Below the pieces are notes generated by a model that worked only from the letters and a program-made list of their open reading frames with translations, did no database searches and had not been told where the DNA came from. Shown here piece after piece: positions 42,805 to 51,122 of a stretch of 64,000 nt of DNA. Position 1 is the first letter of the stretch. Each line of letters starts with the position of its first letter. Origin of the DNA: Agromyces sp. CF514. GTDB lineage: Bacteria > Actinomycetota > Actinomycetes > Actinomycetales > Microbacteriaceae. The position numbers and the translations under genes are program-made. The stretch lies in NCBI RefSeq assembly GCF_900113185.1, contig NZ_FOZD01000001.1, positions 2,232,001-2,296,000 on the forward strand, read 5' to 3'.

Positions 42805-45420
42805 TCAGCCGAGCGCGTCGGCGTCGCGCGCCCGTGCCCGGAGGGCCCGCTCGAGCTCGTCGTGCTGCTCGGACACGAGACGGTGCAACGGCGCGGGCGT
42901 CGGGTTGGCGGCGAGCCATGTACGTGCGGCCTCGGCGACCTCGTCGGACACGAGCGGTGACGGGAAGAGCCGCTTCACGACGAGCGAGGCCATGGTGAAG
43001 CTGCGCTCCGCCCACACCCGTTGCAGGTTCGAGAAGTACGGCTCGACGCTCGAAGCGAGCAGGGCGGGCGCGGACGTGCGCCGCCATCCGTCGGCGATCG
43101 CGCGCGCGAGGTCGTTCGAGATCGTCGTGTCGGAGGCCACGCGCTGCCACGCGACATCCTTGACCGCCTGATCGGGTCTGGCAGCCCGCGCGGTCTCCGC
43201 GAGGCGCTGCCCCTTCGCGGTGTCGTCGAGCGCGAGCGCCGCGGCGATCTCGTCGTCGACGACCTCTTCGGATGCCGCGACGAGCGACGCGCGCGCGATC
43301 ACCAGTTCCCAGCGCAGGTCGATGTCGATCTCGAGGCCCGCGAGCCGGATCGAGCCGTCGAGGAGGCTGCCGAGCACATCGGCGTGCGCGGGGGAGCTCG
43401 CGAGCTGCGTGAACGCCTTCACGAACTGCAGCTGCGCATCCGAGCCGGGGTCGGCGAGCTCGGCCAGCGCCCACACGGCATCGCCGGCCTCGGCGGACGC
43501 CCGTTCGCGGTGCTCGTCGGCGAGGTAGCGCGACAGCGCGGTGTCGAGTCGCGTGAGTGCGAGCCCGCGGGCCGACGACTGCGTCTCGTGGCCGACGCTG
43601 CCGAGCACGAGGCGCACGAAGTCGGTCGCGGCGAACTCGGCGTCGCGCACGGCGTCCCAGGCCGAACCGAGGATCACGGCGCGCGCGACGGGGTCGCCGA
43701 CGTCGCTCAGGCGTTCGACGGCCGTGGCGAACGAGACGTCGTCGAGGCGGACCTTGGCGTACGTGAGGTCGTCGTCGTTCACGAGGAGCAGGTCGGGGCG
43801 GGGGAGACCCACGAGCTCGGGCACCGCGGTGGTCGGACCGTCGACGTCGATCTCGAGGCGGCGCGTGCGCACGAGCGAGCCGGTTCCGTCATCGGCCGGA
43901 TCGCCCGAGTAGCACCCGATCGCGAGTCGGTGGGGTCGGAGCGTCGGATGCGCGGGGGTCGCCGTCTGCTCGATCGCGGCCGAGGTGATGATGCCGGCGT
44001 CGTCGGTCTCGAGGACCGCGCGGAGGGTGTTGACGCCGGCCGTCTCGAGCCACAGCTCGGACCACCGGGTGAGCTCTCGGCCGCTCGCGCGCTCGAGCTC
44101 GTCGAGCAGGTCGCGCAGCGTCGCGTTGCCGCCTCCGTGTGCGCGGAGGTACGCGCCGACGCCGACCTGGAACGCCTCGAGGCCGACCCAGGCGACGAGC
44201 TGCTTCAACACCGAGGCCCCCTTGTCGTACGTGATCGCGTCGAAGTTGACCTCGACGTCTGCGAGCGACTCGATGGGGGCGACGATCGGATGCGTCGACG
44301 GCAGCTGGTCCTGCTCGGCGGCGTAGGTCTTCTCGTCGCTCGCGAACGTCGCCCAGACGCCGGTGAACTCGGTGACCTGCGAGGTGGCCAGGGTCGACGC
44401 CCAGGTGGCGAACGACTCGTTCAGCCAGAGGTCGTTCCACCAGCGCATCGTGACCGAGTCGCCGAACCACATGTGGCTGAGCTCGTGCAGCACGACGATC
44501 GCACGCTGCTCGCGTCGGGCGTCGGAGACGCGCGAGCGGAACAGGTAGCTCTCGTTGAACGTGACTGCACCGACGTTCTCCATGGCGCCCCAGTTGTACT
44601 CGGGCACGAAGATCTGGTCGTACTTGCCGAACGGGTAGGGCACGCCGAAGGCCTGCTCGTAGAAGGCGAGGCCGGCCTGCACGGTGTCGAACATGACGTC
44701 GGGCTCGGCGTGCTGCGCGAGGGAGGCGCGCGTGAACAGGCCGAGCGGGATCTCGCGGCCGTCGGTGCTCGTGGCGCTGCCGTGCCACCGGGCGTACGCG
44801 CCGGCGACGATCGCGACGATGTAGCTCGAGATCACCGGGCCGGTCTCGAACGCCCACACCGCGGCATCCGTCGCCGACCGCGGGGCAGCCGACTGCGGGG
44901 TCGCCGGGGTCGACGGAGTCGGCTCGGGCGTCGGCGCATTGCTCAGCACGACCCAGTGCGCCGGCGCCGTGATCGTGAAGCGCACCGCGGCCTTCAGGTC
45001 GGGCTGGTCGAACACCGCGTAGACGCGGTTCGCCTCGGCCACCGCGAACTCCGTGTACAGGTAGACCGCCTCGTCGACGGGGTCCACGAACCGGTGCAGG
45101 CCCTCGCCCGTGTTCGTGTACGCGCAGGTGCTCACCACGCGCAGTTCGTTCACGGCTTCGAGGCCGTCGAGCACGAGGCGCCGGCCGTCGGAAGCCGTGG
45201 CGGGGTCGATCGTGCGCCCGTTCAGCGTGATCCCGTGCACCTCGCGCGTCGTCGCCTCGATGAACGTCGCAGCGCCCTCGGTTGCGGTGAAGCGCACGAT
45301 GGTCGTCGAGGCGAACGTGTCGTCGTCGCCGGTGAGGTCGAGCTCGACCTCGTACGAGACGTCGGCGATGATCGCGGCGCGTTCCTCGGCTTCGATTCGG
45401 GTGAGATCGGCAGCGGGCAT
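42805..45420 (-). CDS. pepN: Aminopeptidase N, copy 1 (M1 family)
   Basis: 871 residues from the ATG at 45420 (GGAGG eight bases upstream). M1 hallmarks are GAMEN (278-282) for N-terminal recognition and HELSH (312-316) with the third zinc ligand Glu335 in LWLNESFA. The N-terminal beta domain has GEGLHRFVDPVDEAVYLYTE and the C-terminal helical ERAP1-like domain is complete. It removes N-terminal residues from peptides in the cytosol; there is no signal peptide. A Pro/Thr-rich insertion (PTPEPTPSTPATPQSAAPRS) follows the N-terminal domain and is absent from copy 2. Confidence 0.95.
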   Translation of the reverse strand: MPAADLTRIEAEERAAIIADVSYEVELDLTGDDDTFASTTIVRFTATEGAATFIEATTREVHGITLNGRTIDPATASDGRRLVLDGLEAVNELRVVSTCAYTNTGEGLHRFVDPVDEAVYLYTEFAVAEANRVYAVFDQPDLKAAVRFTITAPAHWVVLSNAPTPEPTPSTPATPQSAAPRSATDAAVWAFETGPVISSYIVAIVAGAYARWHGSATSTDGREIPLGLFTRASLAQHAEPDVMFDTVQAGLAFYEQAFGVPYPFGKYDQIFVPEYNWGAMENVGAVTFNESYLFRSRVSDARREQRAIVVLHELSHMWFGDSVTMRWWNDLWLNESFATWASTLATSQVTEFTGVWATFASDEKTYAAEQDQLPSTHPIVAPIESLADVEVNFDAITYDKGASVLKQLVAWVGLEAFQVGVGAYLRAHGGGNATLRDLLDELERASGRELTRWSELWLETAGVNTLRAVLETDDAGIITSAAIEQTATPAHPTLRPHRLAIGCYSGDPADDGTGSLVRTRRLEIDVDGPTTAVPELVGLPRPDLLLVNDDDLTYAKVRLDDVSFATAVERLSDVGDPVARAVILGSAWDAVRDAEFAATDFVRLVLGSVGHETQSSARGLALTRLDTALSRYLADEHRERASAEAGDAVWALAELADPGSDAQLQFVKAFTQLASSPAHADVLGSLLDGSIRLAGLEIDIDLRWELVIARASLVAASEEVVDDEIAAALALDDTAKGQRLAETARAARPDQAVKDVAWQRVASDTTISNDLARAIADGWRRTSAPALLASSVEPYFSNLQRVWAERSFTMASLVVKRLFPSPLVSDEVAEAARTWLAANPTPAPLHRLVSEQHDELERALRARARDADALG

Positions 45421-45506
45421 GTGCAGGGCCTCCGTTGGTCGTAGACACGCCAGCCTACTGACTCGCGGCGGGCCGTTCGTGGGCGTCGCGTCTCGCGGGC
45501 GACGGA

Positions 45507-45554
45507 ACGCCTCGCCCCCGAACGGCCGGTGCGGGCCATCCGGGGGCGAGGCGT
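45507..45554 (-). terminator. Long hairpin after the ABC exporter operon
   Basis: ACGCCTCGCCCCCG pairs perfectly with CGGGGGCGAGGCGT over 14 bp. The 20-base loop itself can form GGCC/GGCC. It lies downstream of the permease gene on the minus strand, separating it from pepN copy 1. Confidence 0.7.
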
Positions 45555-45584
45555 CGGCGGCAGGTGTCGGCTGCCGCGGCGTGC

Positions 45585-46433
45585 CTATGCGTCGCGCCGC
45601 TTGAGCAGCACCGCGGCCCCGATCGCGGAGGCCGCGACCCAGCCGAGCACGATCAGCAGGTTCACCCACACGCCGAGGTCGTCGCCGTTCGGCATCGCCG
45701 TGGTCGTGGTGAACAGGTTCATGCCCGCGCTCGAGAGCAGGTACGGGATGAGGTCGTGCGCCCAGTCGGCGGGGATCAGCTGCAGCACGGTCGGTGCGAG
45801 CAGGACGAGCCCGAGCACCGCGGCGATGCCGCCGGCGCTGCTGCGCAGCATCGTGCCGACGCCGAGCGCGAACACCGCGACGAGCGCGAGGTAGAGCGCC
45901 CCGCCGAGCAGCGGCAGGAACACCGACGGCTCGAGGAGGTTCGCCGAGACGCCGATGCCGGCGAAGACCGCCGACGAGAGTGCGAACGCCGCCAGGTTCG
46001 CGACGACGCCTACCGCGAAGGTGGCCGCGAACAGCACGACGGCCTTGCCCGCGAGCGCCGGCAGGCGCTTGGGCACCGCGGTGAGCGTGGAGCGGATCAT
46101 GCCCGTCGTGTACTCGCCGCTGATCACGAGCACGCCGAGCACGCCCGCGACGAGCTGCCCGAAGTAGACCCCGAACACCGAGGACTGCAGCAGGATGCCG
46201 CCCTGCTCGCCTGCTGGTGCCGCCCCGGCGTCGCCCTCGATCATCGAGACCATGCTGAGCGACATGATGAGCGCCATGCCGAGCGAGATCGCGACGACGA
46301 TGAGGTACGACCAGGTCGTCGACCGCAGACTGCGGAGCTTGATCCACTCGGAGCGCAGCACCCCGCCGAAGCTCAGCCGGGTCGATCGGGCGAGCGTGGC
46401 CGCCGCGGCGGGCGGGGTGGTGGTCGCGGTCAT
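45585..46433 (-). CDS. ABC-2 type exporter permease
   Basis: 282 residues from the ATG at 46433, overlapping the ATPase stop (ATGA). Six membrane helices follow an N-terminal SEWIKLRSLRSTTW segment, which is typical of ABC-2 permeases, and the extracytoplasmic part has GQLVAGVLGVLVISGEYTTG and RSTLTAVPKRLPALAGKAVV. It forms a transporter with the upstream ATPase; substrate unknown, with drugs or lipids possible by family. Confidence 0.9.
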   Translation of the reverse strand: MTATTTPPAAAATLARSTRLSFGGVLRSEWIKLRSLRSTTWSYLIVVAISLGMALIMSLSMVSMIEGDAGAAPAGEQGGILLQSSVFGVYFGQLVAGVLGVLVISGEYTTGMIRSTLTAVPKRLPALAGKAVVLFAATFAVGVVANLAAFALSSAVFAGIGVSANLLEPSVFLPLLGGALYLALVAVFALGVGTMLRSSAGGIAAVLGLVLLAPTVLQLIPADWAHDLIPYLLSSAGMNLFTTTTAMPNGDDLGVWVNLLIVLGWVAASAIGAAVLLKRRDA

Positions 46434-47341
46434 CGGACGGCCTCCGTGCGGTATTCGACGGCGTCGGCGGTCAGGGCCATGTAGGCCTCCTCGAGCGACG
46501 CGCTGAGCGGGGTGAGTTCGTGGATCGCGAGTCCGTGCTGCGCGGCGAGGTCGCCGATGCCGGATGCCGCCACGCCCGTGACCTCGAGCGTGCCCGCCTC
46601 GGAGCGGATGACCGCGACGTCGGGTGCGGCGAGCAGGTCGGCCAACTGGGAGGCCTGCGGCGAGCGGACGAGCACCCGCGTGCGCGTTCCGCCGGCGATG
46701 ATGTCGCCGACGGGGGCGTCGGCGATGATCTCTCCGCGCCCGAGCACGATGAGGTGGTCGGCGGTGAGCGCCATCTCGCTCATGAGGTGCGAGGAGAGGA
46801 AGATCGTGCGGCCCTCGGAGGCGAGGTGGCGCACGAACTGGCGCACCCACAGCACGCCCTCGGGGTCGAGGCCGTTGACGGGCTCGTCGAGGATGAGGGT
46901 GGCCGGGTCGCCGAGCATCGCGGCGGCGATGCCGAGCCGCTGGCCCATGCCGAGCGAGAAGCCGCCGACGCGCTTGCGCGCGACCGCCTCGAGGCCCGTG
47001 AGCTCGATGACCTCGCGCACGCGACTCGCGCCGATGCCGTGCGTGGCCGCCATGGCGAGCAGGTGGTTGTAGGCCGATCGGCCGGTGTGCACGGCCTTCG
47101 CGTCGAGGAGGGCGCCGACCTCGTGCAGCGGTGCGCGGTGCTCGGCGTAGGGCCGGCCGTTGACGGTGACGCGCCCGGCGCTCGGGCGGTCCAGCCCCAC
47201 GATCATGCGCATGGTGGTGGACTTGCCTGCGCCGTTCGGACCGAGGAACCCGGTCACCTGCCCGGGCCTGACCGTGAAACTGATGTCGTTGACGGCCGTC
47301 TTCGCGCCGTAGCGCTTGACGAGCCCTTCTGCCGTGATCAT
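46430..47341 (-). CDS. ABC transporter ATP-binding protein
   Basis: 303 residues. Walker A GPNGAGKSTTM, signature FSLGMGQRLGIA, Walker B LILDEPVNGLDPEG and switch His in SSHLMSE are all present. The C-terminal 80 residues (VLVRSPQASQLADLL...) are the extension seen in ABC-2 exporters of the bacitracin/lantibiotic immunity type. It is the first gene of the exporter pair and follows a very strong hairpin. The pair stands between two aminopeptidase N genes. Confidence 0.93.
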   Translation of the reverse strand: MITAEGLVKRYGAKTAVNDISFTVRPGQVTGFLGPNGAGKSTTMRMIVGLDRPSAGRVTVNGRPYAEHRAPLHEVGALLDAKAVHTGRSAYNHLLAMAATHGIGASRVREVIELTGLEAVARKRVGGFSLGMGQRLGIAAAMLGDPATLILDEPVNGLDPEGVLWVRQFVRHLASEGRTIFLSSHLMSEMALTADHLIVLGRGEIIADAPVGDIIAGGTRTRVLVRSPQASQLADLLAAPDVAVIRSEAGTLEVTGVAASGIGDLAAQHGLAIHELTPLSASLEEAYMALTADAVEYRTEAVR

Positions 47342-47392
47342 CCTTCAAGGCTAGGGACGGGCGGATGCCGCGGCATCCGTCCGGAGAATGAT

Positions 47393-47440
47393 TCGGGGCG
47401 GGTCCGCGTGGTCCTGGAGGACCACGCGGACCCGCCCCGA
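47393..47440 (-). terminator. 22-bp perfect hairpin after pepN copy 2
   Basis: The stem from 47393 to 47414 pairs without a mismatch with 47419 to 47440 around the tetraloop TGGA. Core arms are GGGGCGGGTCCGCG and its complement. It lies between pepN copy 2 and the ABC genes on the minus strand and should insulate them. Confidence 0.8.
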
Positions 47441-47459
47441 GGCGGAGTCGCCGGTTCGG

Positions 47460-50009
47460 CTACGCCTGCTGCGCGTCGCGCTCCTGCGCCACGAGCGCAC
47501 GGTCGACGCCCGCGAGCCGCTCGACGATGAGGCGACGCAGCGCCGGCACGGTCGGGTGCGCCTCGAGCCAGGCGCGGCTCGCGTCGGCGAGTGCCCGGTT
47601 CGCGAGCGGCGACGGGTAGAGGCCGTCGACGAGCTTCTCGGCGATCGCGTAGCTGCGCGCCTGCCAGATGCCCTCGAGCATGCCGAAGTAGCGCTCGACG
47701 AACGCCTCGAGCAGCGCCGGGTCGGTCGCCCGCACGAAGCCGGCCGCAGTCTCGCGCACGACCGTGTTCGTCGCCGTGTCGACGTCGACGAGCGACGCCC
47801 AGGCGCGCTCCTTGCCCTCGAGGGTCTGGATCGCGGCGCGTGCGTGGGCGGCGGACTGCTGGCCGGTGGCCGTGTTGTCGCCCGCGAGGCGCGCGTCGAT
47901 CTCGGCGTCGCCCGCGCGACCGGCGGCCACGAGCGCGATGAGCAGGCGCCATCCGAGGTCGGTGTCGATCTCGAGGCCGTCGAGCTGCAGGGTTCCGGCG
48001 TAGAGCGCCTCGAGCCGGTCGACGTACGACCCGTGCTCGGCGAGTCCGGCGAAGCTCGTCGTGAACTGGAACTGCGCGTCGCTGCCGGCCGCGGCCTCCT
48101 GCGCGAGACGCCAGAAGCCGTCTGCGACCTGGCGGAGCGCCTCGCCCTGACGCGACGGCTCGGTGTACGCGCCGGCGGCGAGCGCCGCGTTCGCGAGCAC
48201 GATGCGCAGCGTCGTCGATTCGGTCTCGCTCGCGATGTTGCCGAGCACGAGCGCGAGGTAGTCGCTCGCGCGGGTCTCGCCGTCGCGCGTGGCGTCCCAC
48301 ACCGAGCTCCAGACGAGGGCGCGGGCCAGCGGGTCCTCGATCTCGCTGAGGTTCGCGAGCGCGACGCCGTGCGAAGCCTCGTCGAGGCGGATCTTGGCGT
48401 ACGCGAGGTCGTCGTCGTTCAGCAGCACCAGGTCGGGGCGTGCACGGCCGACGAGCTCGGCGACCTCGGTGCGCTCGCCGTCGACGTCGAGCTCGACGCG
48501 GTGCTCGCGCACGAGCTTGCCGCCGACCAGGTTGTAGAAGCCGATGGCGAGGCGGTGCGGGCGGATCGTCGGGTAGTCGGCCGGGGCGGACTGGAGCACG
48601 GCGAACGCGGTGATCGCGCCGTCGGCGTCGGTCTCGATCTCGGGACGCAGCGTGTTGACCCCGGACGTCTCGAGCCACAGCTTCGACCACTCGGTGAGGT
48701 CGCGGCCGCTCGCGGCCTCGAGCTCGACGAGCAGGTCGGCCAGGGTCGTGTTGCCCCACTGGTGCTTCTGGAAGTACGCCGAGACGCCCGCGAAGAACGC
48801 GTCGATGCCGACCCACGCGACGAGCTGCTTGAGCACCGAGCCGCCCTTGGCGTACGTGATGCCGTCGAAGTTCACGAGCACGTCTTCGAGGTCGTTGATG
48901 GTGGCGACGATCGGGTGCGTCGAGGGCAGCTGGTCCTGGCGGTAGGCCCAGCTCTTCTCCATGGAGTTGAACGTGGTCCAGGCCTCGGTCCACTCGGTGG
49001 CCTCGGCCGTGGCGATGGTCGACGCCCACTCGGCGAACGACTCGTTCAGCCAGAGGTCGTTCCACCACTTCATGGTGACGAGGTCGCCGAACCACATGTG
49101 CGCGAGCTCGTGCAGGATCGTGACGACGCGGCGTTCGCGGATCGCGTCCGTCACCTTCGACCGGAAGACGTAGGCCTCGGTGAAGGTGACGGCGCCCGCG
49201 TTCTCCATGGCGCCGGCGTTGTACTCGGGCACGAACAGCTGGTCGTACTTGGGGAACGGGTACGGCACGCCGAACTTCGCCTCGAAGTACTCGAAGCCCT
49301 GCTTCGTCTTCTCGAAGACGTAGTCGGCGTCGAGGTACTGCGAGAGGCTCTTGCGGCTGAACACACCCAGCGGGATCACCCGGCCGTCGGCGCTCGTGAG
49401 TTCGTCGCGCACGACCGCGTACGGGCCGGCGATGAGCGCGGTGATGTAGCTCGAGATGCGCTGGGTCGGCTCGAACGCCCACGTCTTCGCGCCCTCGTGG
49501 GCGTCGACGGGTTCGGGGGTGTGCGAGTTCGACACGACCTCCCAATGGGCGGGCGCCGTGACCGTGAAGCGGAACGCCGCCTTCAGGTCGGGCTGCTCGA
49601 ACACCGCGAACATGCGGCGCGAGTCGGGCACCTCGAACTGCGTGTAGAGGTACACCTCGCCGTCGACGGGGTCGACGAACCGGTGCAGGCCCTCGCCCGT
49701 GTTCATGTAGGCGCCGTCAGCGACGACGCGCAGCTCGTTCTGCGCGGCCAGGTTCGGAAGCTGGATGCGCACGCCGTCGCTGACCTCGGCGGGGTCGAGC
49801 GCGACGCCGTTGAGCGCGACCTCGTGCACGGTCGCCGTGATGGCGTCGATGAACGTCGAGGCGCCGACGGTGGCGTCGAACCGGACCGTCGTGGTGGTCT
49901 TGAAGACCTCGGGGCCGGTCGTCACGTCGAGCACGACGTCGTAGTCGTGCACCGTGACGAGCGCCGCGCGCTCCTCGGCTTCGGATCGGGTGAGATTCTC
50001 TCCAGGCAC
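47460..50009 (-). CDS. pepN: Aminopeptidase N, copy 2 (M1 family)
   Basis: 849 residues from the GTG at 50009 (AAGGAG five bases upstream). GAMEN is at 266-270 and HELAH at 300-304 with Glu323 in LWLNESFAEW. Domain order is the same as in copy 1 and whole blocks are shared (GEGLHRFVDPVD, LPSTHPIVA, KGxSVLKQLVAWVG). This is a clear paralogue of the gene at 42805-45420. The shorter loop after the N-terminal domain is the usual family form, so this copy may be the ancestral PepN. Confidence 0.95.
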   Translation of the reverse strand: MPGENLTRSEAEERAALVTVHDYDVVLDVTTGPEVFKTTTTVRFDATVGASTFIDAITATVHEVALNGVALDPAEVSDGVRIQLPNLAAQNELRVVADGAYMNTGEGLHRFVDPVDGEVYLYTQFEVPDSRRMFAVFEQPDLKAAFRFTVTAPAHWEVVSNSHTPEPVDAHEGAKTWAFEPTQRISSYITALIAGPYAVVRDELTSADGRVIPLGVFSRKSLSQYLDADYVFEKTKQGFEYFEAKFGVPYPFPKYDQLFVPEYNAGAMENAGAVTFTEAYVFRSKVTDAIRERRVVTILHELAHMWFGDLVTMKWWNDLWLNESFAEWASTIATAEATEWTEAWTTFNSMEKSWAYRQDQLPSTHPIVATINDLEDVLVNFDGITYAKGGSVLKQLVAWVGIDAFFAGVSAYFQKHQWGNTTLADLLVELEAASGRDLTEWSKLWLETSGVNTLRPEIETDADGAITAFAVLQSAPADYPTIRPHRLAIGFYNLVGGKLVREHRVELDVDGERTEVAELVGRARPDLVLLNDDDLAYAKIRLDEASHGVALANLSEIEDPLARALVWSSVWDATRDGETRASDYLALVLGNIASETESTTLRIVLANAALAAGAYTEPSRQGEALRQVADGFWRLAQEAAAGSDAQFQFTTSFAGLAEHGSYVDRLEALYAGTLQLDGLEIDTDLGWRLLIALVAAGRAGDAEIDARLAGDNTATGQQSAAHARAAIQTLEGKERAWASLVDVDTATNTVVRETAAGFVRATDPALLEAFVERYFGMLEGIWQARSYAIAEKLVDGLYPSPLANRALADASRAWLEAHPTVPALRRLIVERLAGVDRALVAQERDAQQA

Positions 50010-50166
50010 GTGGGCTCCTTCGCGGATATCTGCGCGGCTCGTGGCCGCGGGCAACGCGAACCAGCCTAGCCGTCGCGCCCGTCGCCGACACGGTGTGTTC
50101 GCCCGCAGCCGAGCGCTTCGGGGCGAGCGGATGCCGCGCGCCGGCGTCGCGCCCGTCGCGCCGCCG

Positions 50167-51048
50167 TCAACGCTGCACGATCGAGAAGACCGCGCTGACG
50201 AACGCGGGCAGCGCGGCGAGCACGGCGAGCCCGAGCAGCACGCGTCCGATGAGCACGCCGGGTCTCGAGGCCCGGAGGTCGAGGAACCACGGGAGCAGTC
50301 GCGGCGCGATGAAGGCGACGAGCGCGCCGATCGCGAGCACGAACCCGACCGGGAACAGCACGACAGCTGCGAGCAGTGGCGTGATCGGACCGGCCCAGCG
50401 CTCGCGCGAGACGAGCGGGAGGCCGTGCGAGAGGCGGCCGGCCACCGCGGCGAGGAATGCGCCGTGCAGCACCGCGAGCGCCGCGAACGCGAGCACCGCG
50501 AGCCAGCCGGGTCCGACGACGTCGAAGTCGACGTTCGCCGCCCGAAGCGGGTCGATGAACGGGCCGACGCAGACGAGCAGCACGAGGCCGAAGGATGCCC
50601 CGCCGAGGCGTCCTCGGGGCAGCCACGGCTCGACGAGCAGGTACAGGGCGGCCGAGGCGAAGGCGAAGGGCAGTGCGCCGAAGACCAGATAGGCGAGGGT
50701 GCCTTCCGGAGAGATCTCGCCGACGATCGCCTGCGCCTCGGTGCTCCGGCCGGTCGCATCGGGCGAGGTGGCCGCGAGCAGCCGCATCACGAGCCGTCCA
50801 CCCGCGCCGACGACGAGGAAGCCCGACAACGTGCCGATCGCGGTGAACACGGTCGCCCACCACGCGTAGATCCTGAGCCCGGCGAGGTGCCGCGGCATCC
50901 ATCGGGTCGGATCGGATGCCGCATCGGGGCCCCGTGCGACGGCCGCGGGCCGCTGCGGCGCGACGAACCGCTCGCCCGACCAGCGCAGCGCGACCGCGAC
51001 GCCGACCGCGAGCAGGATCCCGCACACGACCATGAGCAGCACGGGCAC
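50167..51048 (-). CDS. Multi-pass membrane protein of unknown function
   Basis: 293 residues from the GTG at 51048 behind GGAAGG. Seven or eight membrane helices are apparent (PVLLMVVCGILLAVGVAVAL, IYAWWATVFTAIGTLSGFLV, LAVLAFAALAVLHGAFLAAV, GRVLLGLAVLAALPAFVSAV). No transporter or enzyme signature is seen. Its neighbours are pepN copy 2 and an SDR-like gene, which give no clue to function. Confidence 0.72.
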   Translation of the reverse strand: MPVLLMVVCGILLAVGVAVALRWSGERFVAPQRPAAVARGPDAASDPTRWMPRHLAGLRIYAWWATVFTAIGTLSGFLVVGAGGRLVMRLLAATSPDATGRSTEAQAIVGEISPEGTLAYLVFGALPFAFASAALYLLVEPWLPRGRLGGASFGLVLLVCVGPFIDPLRAANVDFDVVGPGWLAVLAFAALAVLHGAFLAAVAGRLSHGLPLVSRERWAGPITPLLAAVVLFPVGFVLAIGALVAFIAPRLLPWFLDLRASRPGVLIGRVLLGLAVLAALPAFVSAVFSIVQR

Positions 51049-51122
51049 CCACCTTCCTCGTGGATGCTCGCGAGCCTAGCGCCGCGGAGCCCCGCGCCGC
51101 CGTCCCCAGCGTTGGGGGTGCG

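Noticed and set aside
42805-46347. A single 1180-codon frame covering pepN copy 1 and extending upstream
   Set aside because: The real start has GGAGG at 45420 and the upstream part is the shadow of the ABC permease, separated by a terminator hairpin.
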